A stretch of DNA of 64,000 nucleotides from Polaribacter ponticola (GTDB lineage: Bacteria; Bacteroidota; Bacteroidia; Flavobacteriales; Flavobacteriaceae), in assembly GCF_026191475.2 (NCBI RefSeq), contig NZ_JAOSLC020000003.1:1953001-2017000 (forward strand). Direction: 5' to 3'. A program made the translations under genes and the position numbers. Shown one piece after another: positions 26,154 to 34,976 of the stretch; positions within the stretch are counted from its first letter, which is position 1, and every line of letters starts with the position of its first letter. The notes below the pieces were generated by a model, which searched no databases, had not been told where the DNA came from, and saw nothing but the letters and a program-made list of their open reading frames with translations.

Positions 26154-27125
26154 TTATACTGTTCTATTCATTAACCACAAGCCAAAAGATTTTAAGTTTT
26201 GTTTATTGCTTTCGCTTATATCCATATTAGACAAAGTATCAAACGCTTTTTGTGTATAATTCTCTATTTCTACCTTTATTAATTCTGGTATATTACAGTT
26301 TTCAAATATTTCTGTTACCTTTTTAATTTTAAGAGAGTTATCTTCTAATTTCTGATTAAATAACAGTTGTAATTTTTGTTTATCAACTTCATTAGAAGTC
26401 TCTAAAGCTTTAAGGTATAAAAAGGTTTTTTTGTTTTCTATAATGTCTCCTCCAACTTGTTTTCCAAAGGTTTCTGGGTCTCCAAAAGTATCTAAATAAT
26501 CGTCTTGTAATTGAAAAGCTAACCCTAAATTTAGTCCGAAATTATAAATTAAATCAGCATTTTCATCTTCTGTTTCGGCAACAATCGCTCCCATTTTTAA
26601 AGCAGCAGCAACTAAAACCGATGTTTTTAAGCGAATCATGTTTATGTACTCATCAATAGTAACATCATTTCTAGTTTCAAAATCGACATCTAATTGTTGG
26701 CCATCGCAAACCTCTAATGCCGTTTTACTAAACAATTTAGCTAATTTTTGAAAAACAATAGGTTCGTAATTTTCAAAATATTGATACGCTAAAATTAACA
26801 TTGCATCACCAGAAAGTATTCCTGTACTCACGTCCCATTTTTCATGCACTGTTTCTTTTCCTCGCCTAAGAGGCGCATCATCCATAATATCATCATGAAC
26901 TAAAGTAAAATTATGAAAAACCTCTACAGCCAAGGCTGCAGGCAATGCCTTTTTATAGTCAGAAGAAAAAATATCTGCTGCCATTAAAGTTAAAATTGGG
27001 CGCATTCTTTTACCTCCTAATTGTAAAATGTAGCCAATAGGTTCGTATAAGTTTTTAGGCTCTCTAACCCAAACTTTAGATTTTAAATATTCTAAGAATT
27101 CTTGTTGATAATGTAAGATGTCCAA
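26154..27125 (-). CDS. Polyprenyl (geranylgeranyl/farnesyl-type) diphosphate synthase
   Basis: 323 residues of the trans-isoprenyl diphosphate synthase family. The first Asp-rich motif is LVHDDIMDDAPLRRGKETVH (about residues 75-94), and the second is FQLQDDYLDTFGD (about 200-212). The substrate-binding GGKRMRP lies at about residues 33-39. It condenses isopentenyl diphosphate with allylic diphosphates for quinone, carotenoid or undecaprenyl synthesis. The exact chain length is not predictable here. It stands alone on the minus strand, divergent from the efflux operon. Confidence 0.92.
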   Translation of the reverse strand: MDILHYQQEFLEYLKSKVWVREPKNLYEPIGYILQLGGKRMRPILTLMAADIFSSDYKKALPAALAVEVFHNFTLVHDDIMDDAPLRRGKETVHEKWDVSTGILSGDAMLILAYQYFENYEPIVFQKLAKLFSKTALEVCDGQQLDVDFETRNDVTIDEYINMIRLKTSVLVAAALKMGAIVAETEDENADLIYNFGLNLGLAFQLQDDYLDTFGDPETFGKQVGGDIIENKKTFLYLKALETSNEVDKQKLQLLFNQKLEDNSLKIKKVTEIFENCNIPELIKVEIENYTQKAFDTLSNMDISESNKQNLKSFGLWLMNRTV

Positions 27126-27201
27126 ACTATATATTTTTTTGTAAAAATAATGTAAAGATTTTCTCTTTAAAAACTAAATGTTAAATAATCATTAAAACTT
27201 T

Positions 27202-27242
27202 GGAAACTTTTATTGTTTTTTAAGTTTCCTAATGTATATTTG
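27202..27242 (+). promoter_or_regulatory. Promoter and TetR-type operator of the efflux operon
   Basis: TATATTTG (27235-27242) fits the -7 box, with TTG (27213-27215) 19 bp upstream. A perfect 8-bp inverted repeat GGAAACTT (27202-27209)/AAGTTTCC (27222-27229) brackets the -33 position. The TetR gene starts 12 bp after the -7 box, so autoregulation is likely. Confidence 0.62.
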
Positions 27243-27253
27243 CACCCGAAATT

Positions 27254-27850
27254 ATGAAAGATAAAATTATAGAAAAAGCAGGAGAATTATTCTTAAACTT
27301 AGGTTTTAAGAGTGTTACTATGGATGAAATAGCCAATGAATTGGGTATTTCGAAAAAAACTTTATATAAATACTTTAGTAATAAACATGCTTTAGTTGAA
27401 GAAACTACAAGTTCATTACACAATTCTTGTTTTACAATTATAAATAAGGTAACCAATCAAGGTTATAACGCAATTAGAGAAAACTTTGAAATAAAAAAAA
27501 CATTTAAAGAAATGTTTAAGAACGCTTCTTCATCACCCATTTATCAACTTAAAAAATACTACCCAAAAATCCATGAAAAAACAATGCAGAAAGAAATGAT
27601 TCTCTTTACTGATTGTTTAAAAGAAAATCTGAAAAAAGGAATAGAAAAAGGATATTATAGAGAAGATACAAACATAGATTTAGCAAGTCAGTTCTATATC
27701 TACTTAGTTTTTAGTGTACATGAAAATACAATAGAAAACCATAAAACTCAACAATTAGAACAAGAGGTATTAATTTATCACACAAGAGCAATTGCAACTG
27801 AAAAAGGTTTGCAAGAATTAGAAAATCAATTAAAAATTAATCAATATTAA
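27254..27850 (+). CDS. TetR/AcrR-family regulator of the efflux operon
   Basis: 198 residues. The N-terminal TetR HTH domain is clear: IIEKAGELFLNLGFKSVTMD followed by EIANELGISKKTLYKYFSNK (residues about 4-45). The C-terminal ligand-binding part is helical and unassigned. It is the first gene of a four-gene RND efflux operon, and the next gene starts at once after its stop. Repression of its own operon through the inverted repeat at 27202-27229 is inferred. Confidence 0.92.
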   Translation: MKDKIIEKAGELFLNLGFKSVTMDEIANELGISKKTLYKYFSNKHALVEETTSSLHNSCFTIINKVTNQGYNAIRENFEIKKTFKEMFKNASSSPIYQLKKYYPKIHEKTMQKEMILFTDCLKENLKKGIEKGYYREDTNIDLASQFYIYLVFSVHENTIENHKTQQLEQEVLIYHTRAIATEKGLQELENQLKINQY

Positions 27851-29182
27851 ATGAATAAGTATATATACATATTTTGTTTTTTTGCTTTTACCTTTTCTAT
27901 GAAAGGACAAGAAAAAACTATGGAAATTTCATTAGATGATGCAGTAAAATTTGCATTAAAAAACAGTTATAATAGTACTGTTGCTAGTAATGAAATTTTA
28001 TCTGCTGAGAAAACAAAATGGGAAACAACAACAATAGGTCTACCTCAAATAAATGCAAAAGTAGATTATCAAAACTTTCTAAAACAACAAGTTACTTTAG
28101 CCGATTTTGATGGAGATGGTGTTAATGAAGAGTTTCTTTTTGGAACAAAACAAAATGTAAACGCTACAATTACTTTAACTCAATTACTTTTTGATGGTTC
28201 TTATTTAGTGGGTTTAGAATCTGCTAAAACCTATTTGAAAATTTCTGAACAAGCTAAAGAGAAAACAGAATTAACTACAAGAGAAACCGTAATTAATGCA
28301 TATGGAAATGTTTTAGTTGCTGAAAAAAGTCTTGAAATTTTATTCAAAAATAAAATAGTTAACGACAGAATTTTAAAAGGTGCAAGATTAGGTTATGAAA
28401 ACGGATTGGCTGAACTTGAAGATGTTGAGCAGTTTGAAATTATTGAAGGAAACATCAATAATAATATTAGATCTGCTAAAAGATTAAAGAATATTGCTTA
28501 CAAATTATTAAACATTTCTTTAGGTAATAAAATAAATACGAAGTTAATATTAACCGACACTTTAGATACTTTAGTTTTAGCTAACTTAAATTTAAATATA
28601 CTTTCTGAAAGTTTTAATTTAGAAAATAATATCGATTATAAAATAGCTGAAAATGATAGAGAAAGTAAGCGTTTGCTTATGAAGTTAGAACAAAGTAAAG
28701 CATTACCAAGTTTAAACGCTTTTCTAAATTATGGCGCACAAGCTAACTCAAACTCTTTCTCTTTTTTAAGTAGTAACCAAAGATGGTTCGATTCTTCTTT
28801 GTTGGGTGTAAGTTTAAATATACCTGTATTTAGTAGTTTTAAAAGGAGCGCAAAAACTGCACAGGCTAAAATAGCTTTAGAAAATGCAGACATTCGTTTA
28901 GAAGAGGCTAAACAACGTTTAAGTTTGGCTGCAGAAAGTGCTAAAAGTGATTATCAATTAAGTATTGATAATTACCAAACAGCTAAAAAGAACTTAAGCC
29001 TTGCAGAAAAAATAGAAAAGAAGCAGCAAATTAAATTTAACGAAGGAATTACTACTAGTTTCGATTTATTACAAGCTCAAAATCAATTATACACGCAACA
29101 AAATGCTTACGTTAAAGCAATGCTTAACATTATTGCTACAAAAGCTACATTAGAAAACGCATTAAATACCCCAATAAAATAA
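27851..29182 (+). CDS. TolC-family outer-membrane efflux protein
   Basis: 443 residues. A signal peptide (MNKYIYIFCFFAFTFSMKGQ) precedes two outer-membrane efflux protein repeats rich in long coiled helices (for example residues about 130-210 and 330-430). It forms the outer-membrane channel of the tripartite pump with the adaptor and RND genes that follow. It is directly adjacent to the TetR gene, with 11 bp to the adaptor gene. Confidence 0.92.
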   Translation: MNKYIYIFCFFAFTFSMKGQEKTMEISLDDAVKFALKNSYNSTVASNEILSAEKTKWETTTIGLPQINAKVDYQNFLKQQVTLADFDGDGVNEEFLFGTKQNVNATITLTQLLFDGSYLVGLESAKTYLKISEQAKEKTELTTRETVINAYGNVLVAEKSLEILFKNKIVNDRILKGARLGYENGLAELEDVEQFEIIEGNINNNIRSAKRLKNIAYKLLNISLGNKINTKLILTDTLDTLVLANLNLNILSESFNLENNIDYKIAENDRESKRLLMKLEQSKALPSLNAFLNYGAQANSNSFSFLSSNQRWFDSSLLGVSLNIPVFSSFKRSAKTAQAKIALENADIRLEEAKQRLSLAAESAKSDYQLSIDNYQTAKKNLSLAEKIEKKQQIKFNEGITTSFDLLQAQNQLYTQQNAYVKAMLNIIATKATLENALNTPIK

Positions 29183-29193
29183 CCCTATCAGCA

Positions 29194-30366
29194 ATGAGAA
29201 AAATATATTCATTATTATTAGTAACAATCATTTTATCTTCTTGTGGAGATAAAAAAGTTAAGTCTTTAGAAGCTGTAATAGCTTCACAAAACTTAGAACA
29301 AATAAGAGCGAAAAAAACAGAATTTGAAAAAAGTGTTAGAGAAATTAATATTCAATTAGATTCTTTAAATGCTGCAATTTCTAAATTAGACACTGTAAAA
29401 AAATTACCTTTAGTAACTACTTTTCTTGCTAAACAATCTGTTTTTAATCATTATTTAGAATTACAGGGAAATGTTACAACAAAACAGAATGTTTTAGTAT
29501 ACCCAGAAATGCCTGGAATTATTGAAAGTATATCTGTTAAAGAAGGGCAATCTGTTAAAAAAGGGCAAATACTTGCAAAAATTGATGATGGTGGTTTAAG
29601 CCAACAATTAGCACAAGTAGAAACGCAATTAGCATTAGCAAAAACTTCTTTTGAAAGACAAAAAAGACTTTGGGATCAGAAAATAGGTTCAGAAATGCAA
29701 TTTTTACAAGCAAAATCTTCTTACGTTTCACAAACAAAAGTAGTTGAGCAAATTAAAAGTCAGCTTTCTAAAGCAGTAATTACAGCTCCTTTTAGTGGTG
29801 TAATAGATGATGTTTTTAAAGAACAAGGTACCGTTGTATCTCCTGGAATGGGTTCTGAAGTTTTTAGAATTATTAACCTAACAAATATGTATATAGAAGC
29901 AGAAGTGCCAGAAAGCTATATTAAAAATGTTACTAAAGGAAAAAGAACTGAAGTATATTTTCCTGTGTTAGGTAAAACCTTTGAAACTACTATTAGACAA
30001 GTTGGTAATTTCATAAACCCAAACAACAGATCATTTAAAGTAGAAATAGGTGTTCCAAATAAAAACGGAAGTATAAAACCAAACCTTACTGCAAAAATTA
30101 AATTAAATGATTACACTAGTAATGAAGCTTTTTTAATACCACAAAGTATTATTTCTGAAAATGCAGAAGGGCAACAATATGTTTATATCGTAAATAATAG
30201 TAATGCTAAAAACGAAGGAGTTGCTGAGCGTGTAATTATTGAAACTGGTAAAACTCAAGGCGATGTTATAGAGGTGTTATCTGGTGTTAAAAAAGGTGCT
30301 CAAATTATTAAAGAAGGCGCAAGAAGTGTAAGAAGTGGGCAAACCGTTAAAGTAATTAAATACTAA
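29194..30366 (+). CDS. RND periplasmic adaptor (HlyD/MFP family) lipoprotein
   Basis: 390 residues. The lipobox ILSSC puts the lipid anchor on Cys17, so it is a membrane-tethered adaptor. A coiled hairpin, lipoyl-like halves (EGQSVKKGQILAKIDD and ITAPFSGVIDDVFKEQGTVV) and a beta-barrel part follow in the usual order. It links the inner-membrane RND pump to the TolC-like channel. The spacing to the pump gene is 7 bp. Confidence 0.93.
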   Translation: MRKIYSLLLVTIILSSCGDKKVKSLEAVIASQNLEQIRAKKTEFEKSVREINIQLDSLNAAISKLDTVKKLPLVTTFLAKQSVFNHYLELQGNVTTKQNVLVYPEMPGIIESISVKEGQSVKKGQILAKIDDGGLSQQLAQVETQLALAKTSFERQKRLWDQKIGSEMQFLQAKSSYVSQTKVVEQIKSQLSKAVITAPFSGVIDDVFKEQGTVVSPGMGSEVFRIINLTNMYIEAEVPESYIKNVTKGKRTEVYFPVLGKTFETTIRQVGNFINPNNRSFKVEIGVPNKNGSIKPNLTAKIKLNDYTSNEAFLIPQSIISENAEGQQYVYIVNNSNAKNEGVAERVIIETGKTQGDVIEVLSGVKKGAQIIKEGARSVRSGQTVKVIKY

Positions 30367-30373
30367 ACAGAAA

Positions 30374-33300
30374 ATGTCAGAGAAAAACAAAGAAGTAAAT
30401 AAAGAGTTTGGGTTTTCATCTTGGGCAATTTCCAACAAAACTACCATGTATGTAGTAATGTTAGTTATTTTTTATCTAGGTATTTCAGCTTTTTTTGAAA
30501 TGCCAAGAGAAAGCTTCCCAGAAATTAAGGAAACAAAAATTTACATCAGTTCTGTGTATCCTGGTAATACTGCAGAAGATATAGAAAAACTAATTACAGA
30601 TCCGTTAGAAGATAAACTTAAAACGGTAAGTAATGTAGTTGAAATTACATCAACATCTCAAGAAGATTATTCTATGATGGTGGTAGAATTTGATGAAAAC
30701 ATTACTGTTGAGCAAGCAAAACAAAAAATAAAAGACGAAATAGATTCTGAAACTTCTGGAGAAGATTGGCCTACATTTAATGGTGCAAAAGTAGAACCAA
30801 ATGTATTTGCTTTAAGTATGAGTGAAGAAATGCCTATACTTAATATTAACATTTCTGGAGATTATACAATAGGAAAATTAAAAGAGTTTGCTGAACATTT
30901 ACAAGATGAAATAGAAAATCTTAAAGAAATTAAGAAAGCAGATATTCGTGGTGTTCAAGATAAAGAAGTAGAAATTGCTGTTGACATTTATAAAATGATG
31001 GCAACAAAAGTTAGCTTTAACGATATAATTAATACGGTTCAAGGCGGTAATGTAACTATGTCTGCAGGTAATTTAATTACAAGCGGACAAAGACGTACCA
31101 TAAGAATATTAGGGGAAATAGAAGACCCAAAAGAACTAGATAATTTTGTTGTAAAAGCAGAAAATGGAAACCCTATTTATCTAAAGGATGTAGCAAAAGT
31201 TACTTTTAAAGAAAAAGACAGAACAACTTACGCAAGAGAATCTGGTCATAGAGTAGTAATGCTAGATGTTAAGAAAAGAGCGGGTACAAATATGGTTGCA
31301 GCTACAGATCAAATAAAAGTAATTGTAGATGAAGCTATAAATAATTTTTTTCCTAAAGATTTAACAGTAACTGTTGCAAACGATCAATCTTCTGTTACTA
31401 TAGCAGCTGTAGACGATCTTGTAAACAACATTATTTTTGGGGTAATTTTAGTGGTTATCGTTTTAATGTTCTTTTTAGGATTTAAAAATGCTGTATTTGT
31501 TGGTTTTGCTATACCAATGTCTATGTTTATGTCTTTAATGTTACTAAACTCTTTTGGTTATACATTAAACACAATGATTCTTTTTGGTCTTATTATGGGA
31601 TTAGGAATGTTGGTTGATAATGGTATTGTAGTTGTAGAAAACGTATATCGTTTAATGGATGAAGAAGGAATGAGCAGAAAAGAGGCTGCTAAAAAAGGTA
31701 TTGGAGAAATTGCTTTTCCTATTATAATATCTACTGCAACAACAGTTGCTGCATTTATTCCTTTAGGTTTATGGCCTGGTGTTATGGGTGAGTTTATGAA
31801 ACTTTTACCAATTACTTTATCTATGGTTTTAGGTTCATCTTTAGTAGTTGCTATATTTTTTAATTCTGTTTTAGTTTCAGATTTTATGAGTATAGAAGAC
31901 GAGAATATGCCTTTAAAAAGAATAATAAAAACTACAAGTATAATAGCTGGTATTGGAATTCTGATTTTAGTATTTGGAGGAACTTACAGAGCTTTAGGTA
32001 GTTTAATGGTTTTTACTGCAGTTATGCTTTGGGTATATCGTTTATTTTTAAGAAGATGGGCAAATAATTTTCAAACCAAAGTATTACCTCGTTTAGAAAA
32101 TTGGTATGAACGCCAATTAAGAAGAGCTTTAAAAGGGAGAACTCCTTATTGGTTAATTGGTGGAACATTTGCTCTTTTAATTGCTTCTTTTATGGCTTTT
32201 GGTGCTTCTTTAGGAATGCAAAGAACTAAAGTTGAATTTTTTCCAGATAACAAACCAAATCAAATTGTTGTTTATATAGAATATCCTCAAGGAACAGATA
32301 TTGAAAAAACAAATGCAATTACAAAAGAAATTGAAACCAAAGTATATGCTGTTTTAAATAATAAACAATATATGGATGGTGATCATAACTTTATGGTAGA
32401 AAGTACCGTTTCTCAAGTTGGTGAAGGTGCTGGAAACCCACAAACGGATGGTGGTTCATCTGCAGAAATGCCACATAAAGGAAAAATTACTGCTTCAATG
32501 CGTCAATATAAATATAGAAGAGGTGAAGACAGTGAATTATTAAGACAAAAAGTGCAAACTGCTTTAGTAGGTATTTATCCTGGTGTTTTAATTTCTGTTG
32601 AAAAAGATGCAAATGGACCGCCTGCAGGTTCTCCAATTAACATAGAAATTGAAGGTGATGATTATAATGAATTGATTGCGACAGCTCAAAAAATGCGTGA
32701 TTTTATTAATACTAAGAGCATTCCTGGTATTGATGAGTTAAAAATAGATGTAAACAAAGACAAGCCTAGTATGCAGGTTATTGTAGATAGAAAAAAAGCT
32801 GGAGAATTAGGTGTTAATAGTTCTCAAGTAGCGCAACAAATTAGAAATTCAATTTTTGGTGCTAAAGCTGGGGTTTATAAAGAAGATGGGGAAGATTATG
32901 ATATCTACGTTCGTTTTAATGAAGAAAATAGGTATAATACCAGCGCTTTATTTAACCAGAAAATTACCTTTAGAGACAATAGTGGTAAAGTAAAAGAAAT
33001 ACCAGTTTCTACGGTTGCTAAACATTCTAATAATTCTGGTTTTAATGCTATTAAACATAAAGACACAAGACGTGTAGTTACTTTATATTCTGCTTTATCT
33101 CCAGGTTTTACTGATGCAGCTGCCATTGTAAATCAAGTGCAGCAAGAAATGGAATCTTATAAAGATTTACCAAAAGGTATTAAGATTGATTATACGGGTC
33201 AAATTGAAGAACAAAATAAGCAAATGGCCTTCTTAATGGGAGCATTAGTTACAGGTTTAGGCTTAATTTTCTTTATTTTAATTTTCCAATTTAACTCAGT

Positions 33301-33859
33301 TTCTAGACCAACTATTATTATGCTTGCTATCTTTTTAAGTTTTATTGGGGTATTTGGCGGTTTAGTTATTACAGGTGATGCTTTCGTTATTATGATGACC
33401 ATGATGGGTATTATTTCTCTTGCTGGTATTGTAGTAAATAATGGTGTTGTATTGTTAGATTATGCACAATTATTAATAGATAGAAAAAAGTTAAGTTTAG
33501 GTTTAGAAGAAGAAGAATTTTTAACACTAGATCAATTATACGAAGCAATAGTTAGAGCAGGTAAAGCACGTTTAAGACCGGTTTTATTAACTGCAATTAC
33601 TACAATTTTAGGTTTAGTTCCTTTAGCTATTGGGTTAAACATAAACTTCTTTACTTTATTTAGTGAGTTTAATCCTCATATTTATATGGGTGGAGATAAT
33701 GTTATTTTCTGGGGACCTTTAGCTTGGACAGTTATTTATGGTTTAATTATAGCAACATTCTTAACTTTAATTGTAGTACCTATTTTATTCTTTTTATCAA
33801 TGAAATTTAAAATGAGAGTTAAAGGTTTATTAAAAACACCAGAAGCAATTACAGAATAA
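30374..33859 (+). CDS. RND (AcrB-family) efflux permease
   Basis: 1,161 residues, slightly longer than AcrB (about 1,050). It has a 12-span RND topology with two large periplasmic loops. Signature segments are GLGMLVDNGIVVVENVYR in the first half and SLAGIVVNNGVVLLDYAQL in the second. A non-standard hydrophobic stretch near residues 515-560 accounts for part of the extra length. It should export hydrophobic or amphiphilic compounds by proton antiport. Substrates cannot be told from sequence. It ends the operon before a strong terminator. Confidence 0.94.
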   Translation: MSEKNKEVNKEFGFSSWAISNKTTMYVVMLVIFYLGISAFFEMPRESFPEIKETKIYISSVYPGNTAEDIEKLITDPLEDKLKTVSNVVEITSTSQEDYSMMVVEFDENITVEQAKQKIKDEIDSETSGEDWPTFNGAKVEPNVFALSMSEEMPILNINISGDYTIGKLKEFAEHLQDEIENLKEIKKADIRGVQDKEVEIAVDIYKMMATKVSFNDIINTVQGGNVTMSAGNLITSGQRRTIRILGEIEDPKELDNFVVKAENGNPIYLKDVAKVTFKEKDRTTYARESGHRVVMLDVKKRAGTNMVAATDQIKVIVDEAINNFFPKDLTVTVANDQSSVTIAAVDDLVNNIIFGVILVVIVLMFFLGFKNAVFVGFAIPMSMFMSLMLLNSFGYTLNTMILFGLIMGLGMLVDNGIVVVENVYRLMDEEGMSRKEAAKKGIGEIAFPIIISTATTVAAFIPLGLWPGVMGEFMKLLPITLSMVLGSSLVVAIFFNSVLVSDFMSIEDENMPLKRIIKTTSIIAGIGILILVFGGTYRALGSLMVFTAVMLWVYRLFLRRWANNFQTKVLPRLENWYERQLRRALKGRTPYWLIGGTFALLIASFMAFGASLGMQRTKVEFFPDNKPNQIVVYIEYPQGTDIEKTNAITKEIETKVYAVLNNKQYMDGDHNFMVESTVSQVGEGAGNPQTDGGSSAEMPHKGKITASMRQYKYRRGEDSELLRQKVQTALVGIYPGVLISVEKDANGPPAGSPINIEIEGDDYNELIATAQKMRDFINTKSIPGIDELKIDVNKDKPSMQVIVDRKKAGELGVNSSQVAQQIRNSIFGAKAGVYKEDGEDYDIYVRFNEENRYNTSALFNQKITFRDNSGKVKEIPVSTVAKHSNNSGFNAIKHKDTRRVVTLYSALSPGFTDAAAIVNQVQQEMESYKDLPKGIKIDYTGQIEEQNKQMAFLMGALVTGLGLIFFILIFQFNSVSRPTIIMLAIFLSFIGVFGGLVITGDAFVIMMTMMGIISLAGIVVNNGVVLLDYAQLLIDRKKLSLGLEEEEFLTLDQLYEAIVRAGKARLRPVLLTAITTILGLVPLAIGLNINFFTLFSEFNPHIYMGGDNVIFWGPLAWTVIYGLIIATFLTLIVVPILFFLSMKFKMRVKGLLKTPEAITE

Positions 33860-33881
33860 AAGAATTAATTTTTATTGAAAT

Positions 33882-33918
33882 AAAAAGGCTTAAAATCTCT
33901 TTGATTTTAAGCCTTTTT
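33882..33918 (+). terminator. Terminator of the efflux operon
   Basis: AAAAAGGCTTAAAATC pairs with GATTTTAAGCCTTTTT around a short loop. It is T-rich on both strands and can also serve the convergent gene at 33938. Confidence 0.9.
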
Positions 33919-33937
33919 AAATTCGTTAAAACAGGTT

Positions 33938-34342
33938 TTATAAACTTGAACTTATTACTTGGTTTTTACCCATTTTTATACTTATACTGCTTCCTTTAGA
34001 GTCTATAAAAACATACTCTAAATAACACATATCGTCTTTATAATCGTTCAATACATTAACATGCCTAAAGCCTAATAATAATTTAGGGTTCTTATAAAAT
34101 TTAGATAAATAAATTAATAAGATTTTAAAAACTAACTGGTAATTTTCTTCAAAATAATGTATCGCATTTATTTGAAAATTATTCATACTATGCAAATAAC
34201 TTACACTAATATTATCTGCGTATAAATTACAATAACCATCTGTTTCTATGTCTAAAAACACCTTATTACCAGCATCATTTACTTTTCTAAAACCTAATGA
34301 TGATGATATATAAACATAATCATCGTAATCTCTTGTTTGCAT
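33938..34342 (-). CDS. Hypothetical protein
   Basis: 134 residues, intact, cytoplasmic by the absence of any signal or membrane span. It begins MQTRDYDDYVYISSS, with mixed strands and helices and several Tyr/Asn clusters; no recognised motif. It is convergent with the efflux operon and shares its terminator region. Ordinary codon use suggests a resident gene. I cannot give a function. Confidence 0.65.
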   Translation of the reverse strand: MQTRDYDDYVYISSSLGFRKVNDAGNKVFLDIETDGYCNLYADNISVSYLHSMNNFQINAIHYFEENYQLVFKILLIYLSKFYKNPKLLLGFRHVNVLNDYKDDMCYLEYVFIDSKGSSISIKMGKNQVISSSL

Positions 34343-34458
34343 TTGCTATAATTTATGTTTTTTGTAGATCTTAATACATCAAATATATTTTATTTTTCCT
34401 GAAAAAACGGAATAAGATTTCTAGCCATTAACTTTAAACCTTTTTGTAAGTTTGTCTA

Positions 34459-34941
34459 ATGACCAAAAAAGTTTTTACAGTTGATGAAATTAAACGAAAA
34501 CTAGAACAATATTGTGTTTATCAAGATAGATGTCATAAAGAAGTTGAGCAAAAAATGCGGGATTATAATTTAATTCCAGCAGCAAAAGAATTGATCCTTT
34601 TAAGCTTAATGCAAGACAATTTTTTAAATGAAGAGCGTTTTTCTAAAAGCTTTGCTAGAGGAAAATTTAGAATAAAAAACTGGGGAAAACAAAGAATTAT
34701 AAGAGAATTAAAGTTTAGAGATATCTCTACTTACAATATAAAAACTGCCCTCAAAGGAATTGATGAAAATGAATATCTTAACACCATTTACAGAATTACT
34801 GAAAATAGAAATGACGTAATTTCTGAATCTAATATTTTTAAAAGAAAGAAAAAAATGATAGATTTTTTAATGAGAAAGGGTTATGAGAATGACCTAATTT
34901 TTAAAATTGTTAACGAAATTATACAAAAAAAGACCTCATAA
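34459..34941 (+). CDS. recX: RecX regulatory protein
   Basis: 160 residues. RecX family helical repeats are visible: YCVYQDRCHKEVEQKMRDYNL (split by length), FLNEERFSKSFARGKFRIKNWGK and the final MIDFLMRKGYENDLIFKIV. RecX binds RecA filaments and limits RecA activity. recA itself lies far away at the window's right end, so the two are not in one operon here. Length and three-helix repeats match the family. Confidence 0.9.
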   Translation: MTKKVFTVDEIKRKLEQYCVYQDRCHKEVEQKMRDYNLIPAAKELILLSLMQDNFLNEERFSKSFARGKFRIKNWGKQRIIRELKFRDISTYNIKTALKGIDENEYLNTIYRITENRNDVISESNIFKRKKKMIDFLMRKGYENDLIFKIVNEIIQKKTS

Positions 34942-34956
34942 AATGAGGTCTTTTTT
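34925..34956 (+). terminator. Terminator overlapping the recX stop
   Basis: AAAAAAAGACCTCAT pairs with ATGAGGTCTTTTTT around a 3-nt loop. It is bidirectional and also ends the convergent gene at 34977. Confidence 0.9.
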
Positions 34957-34976
34957 ATTTTTAAAAAACATCTAAG

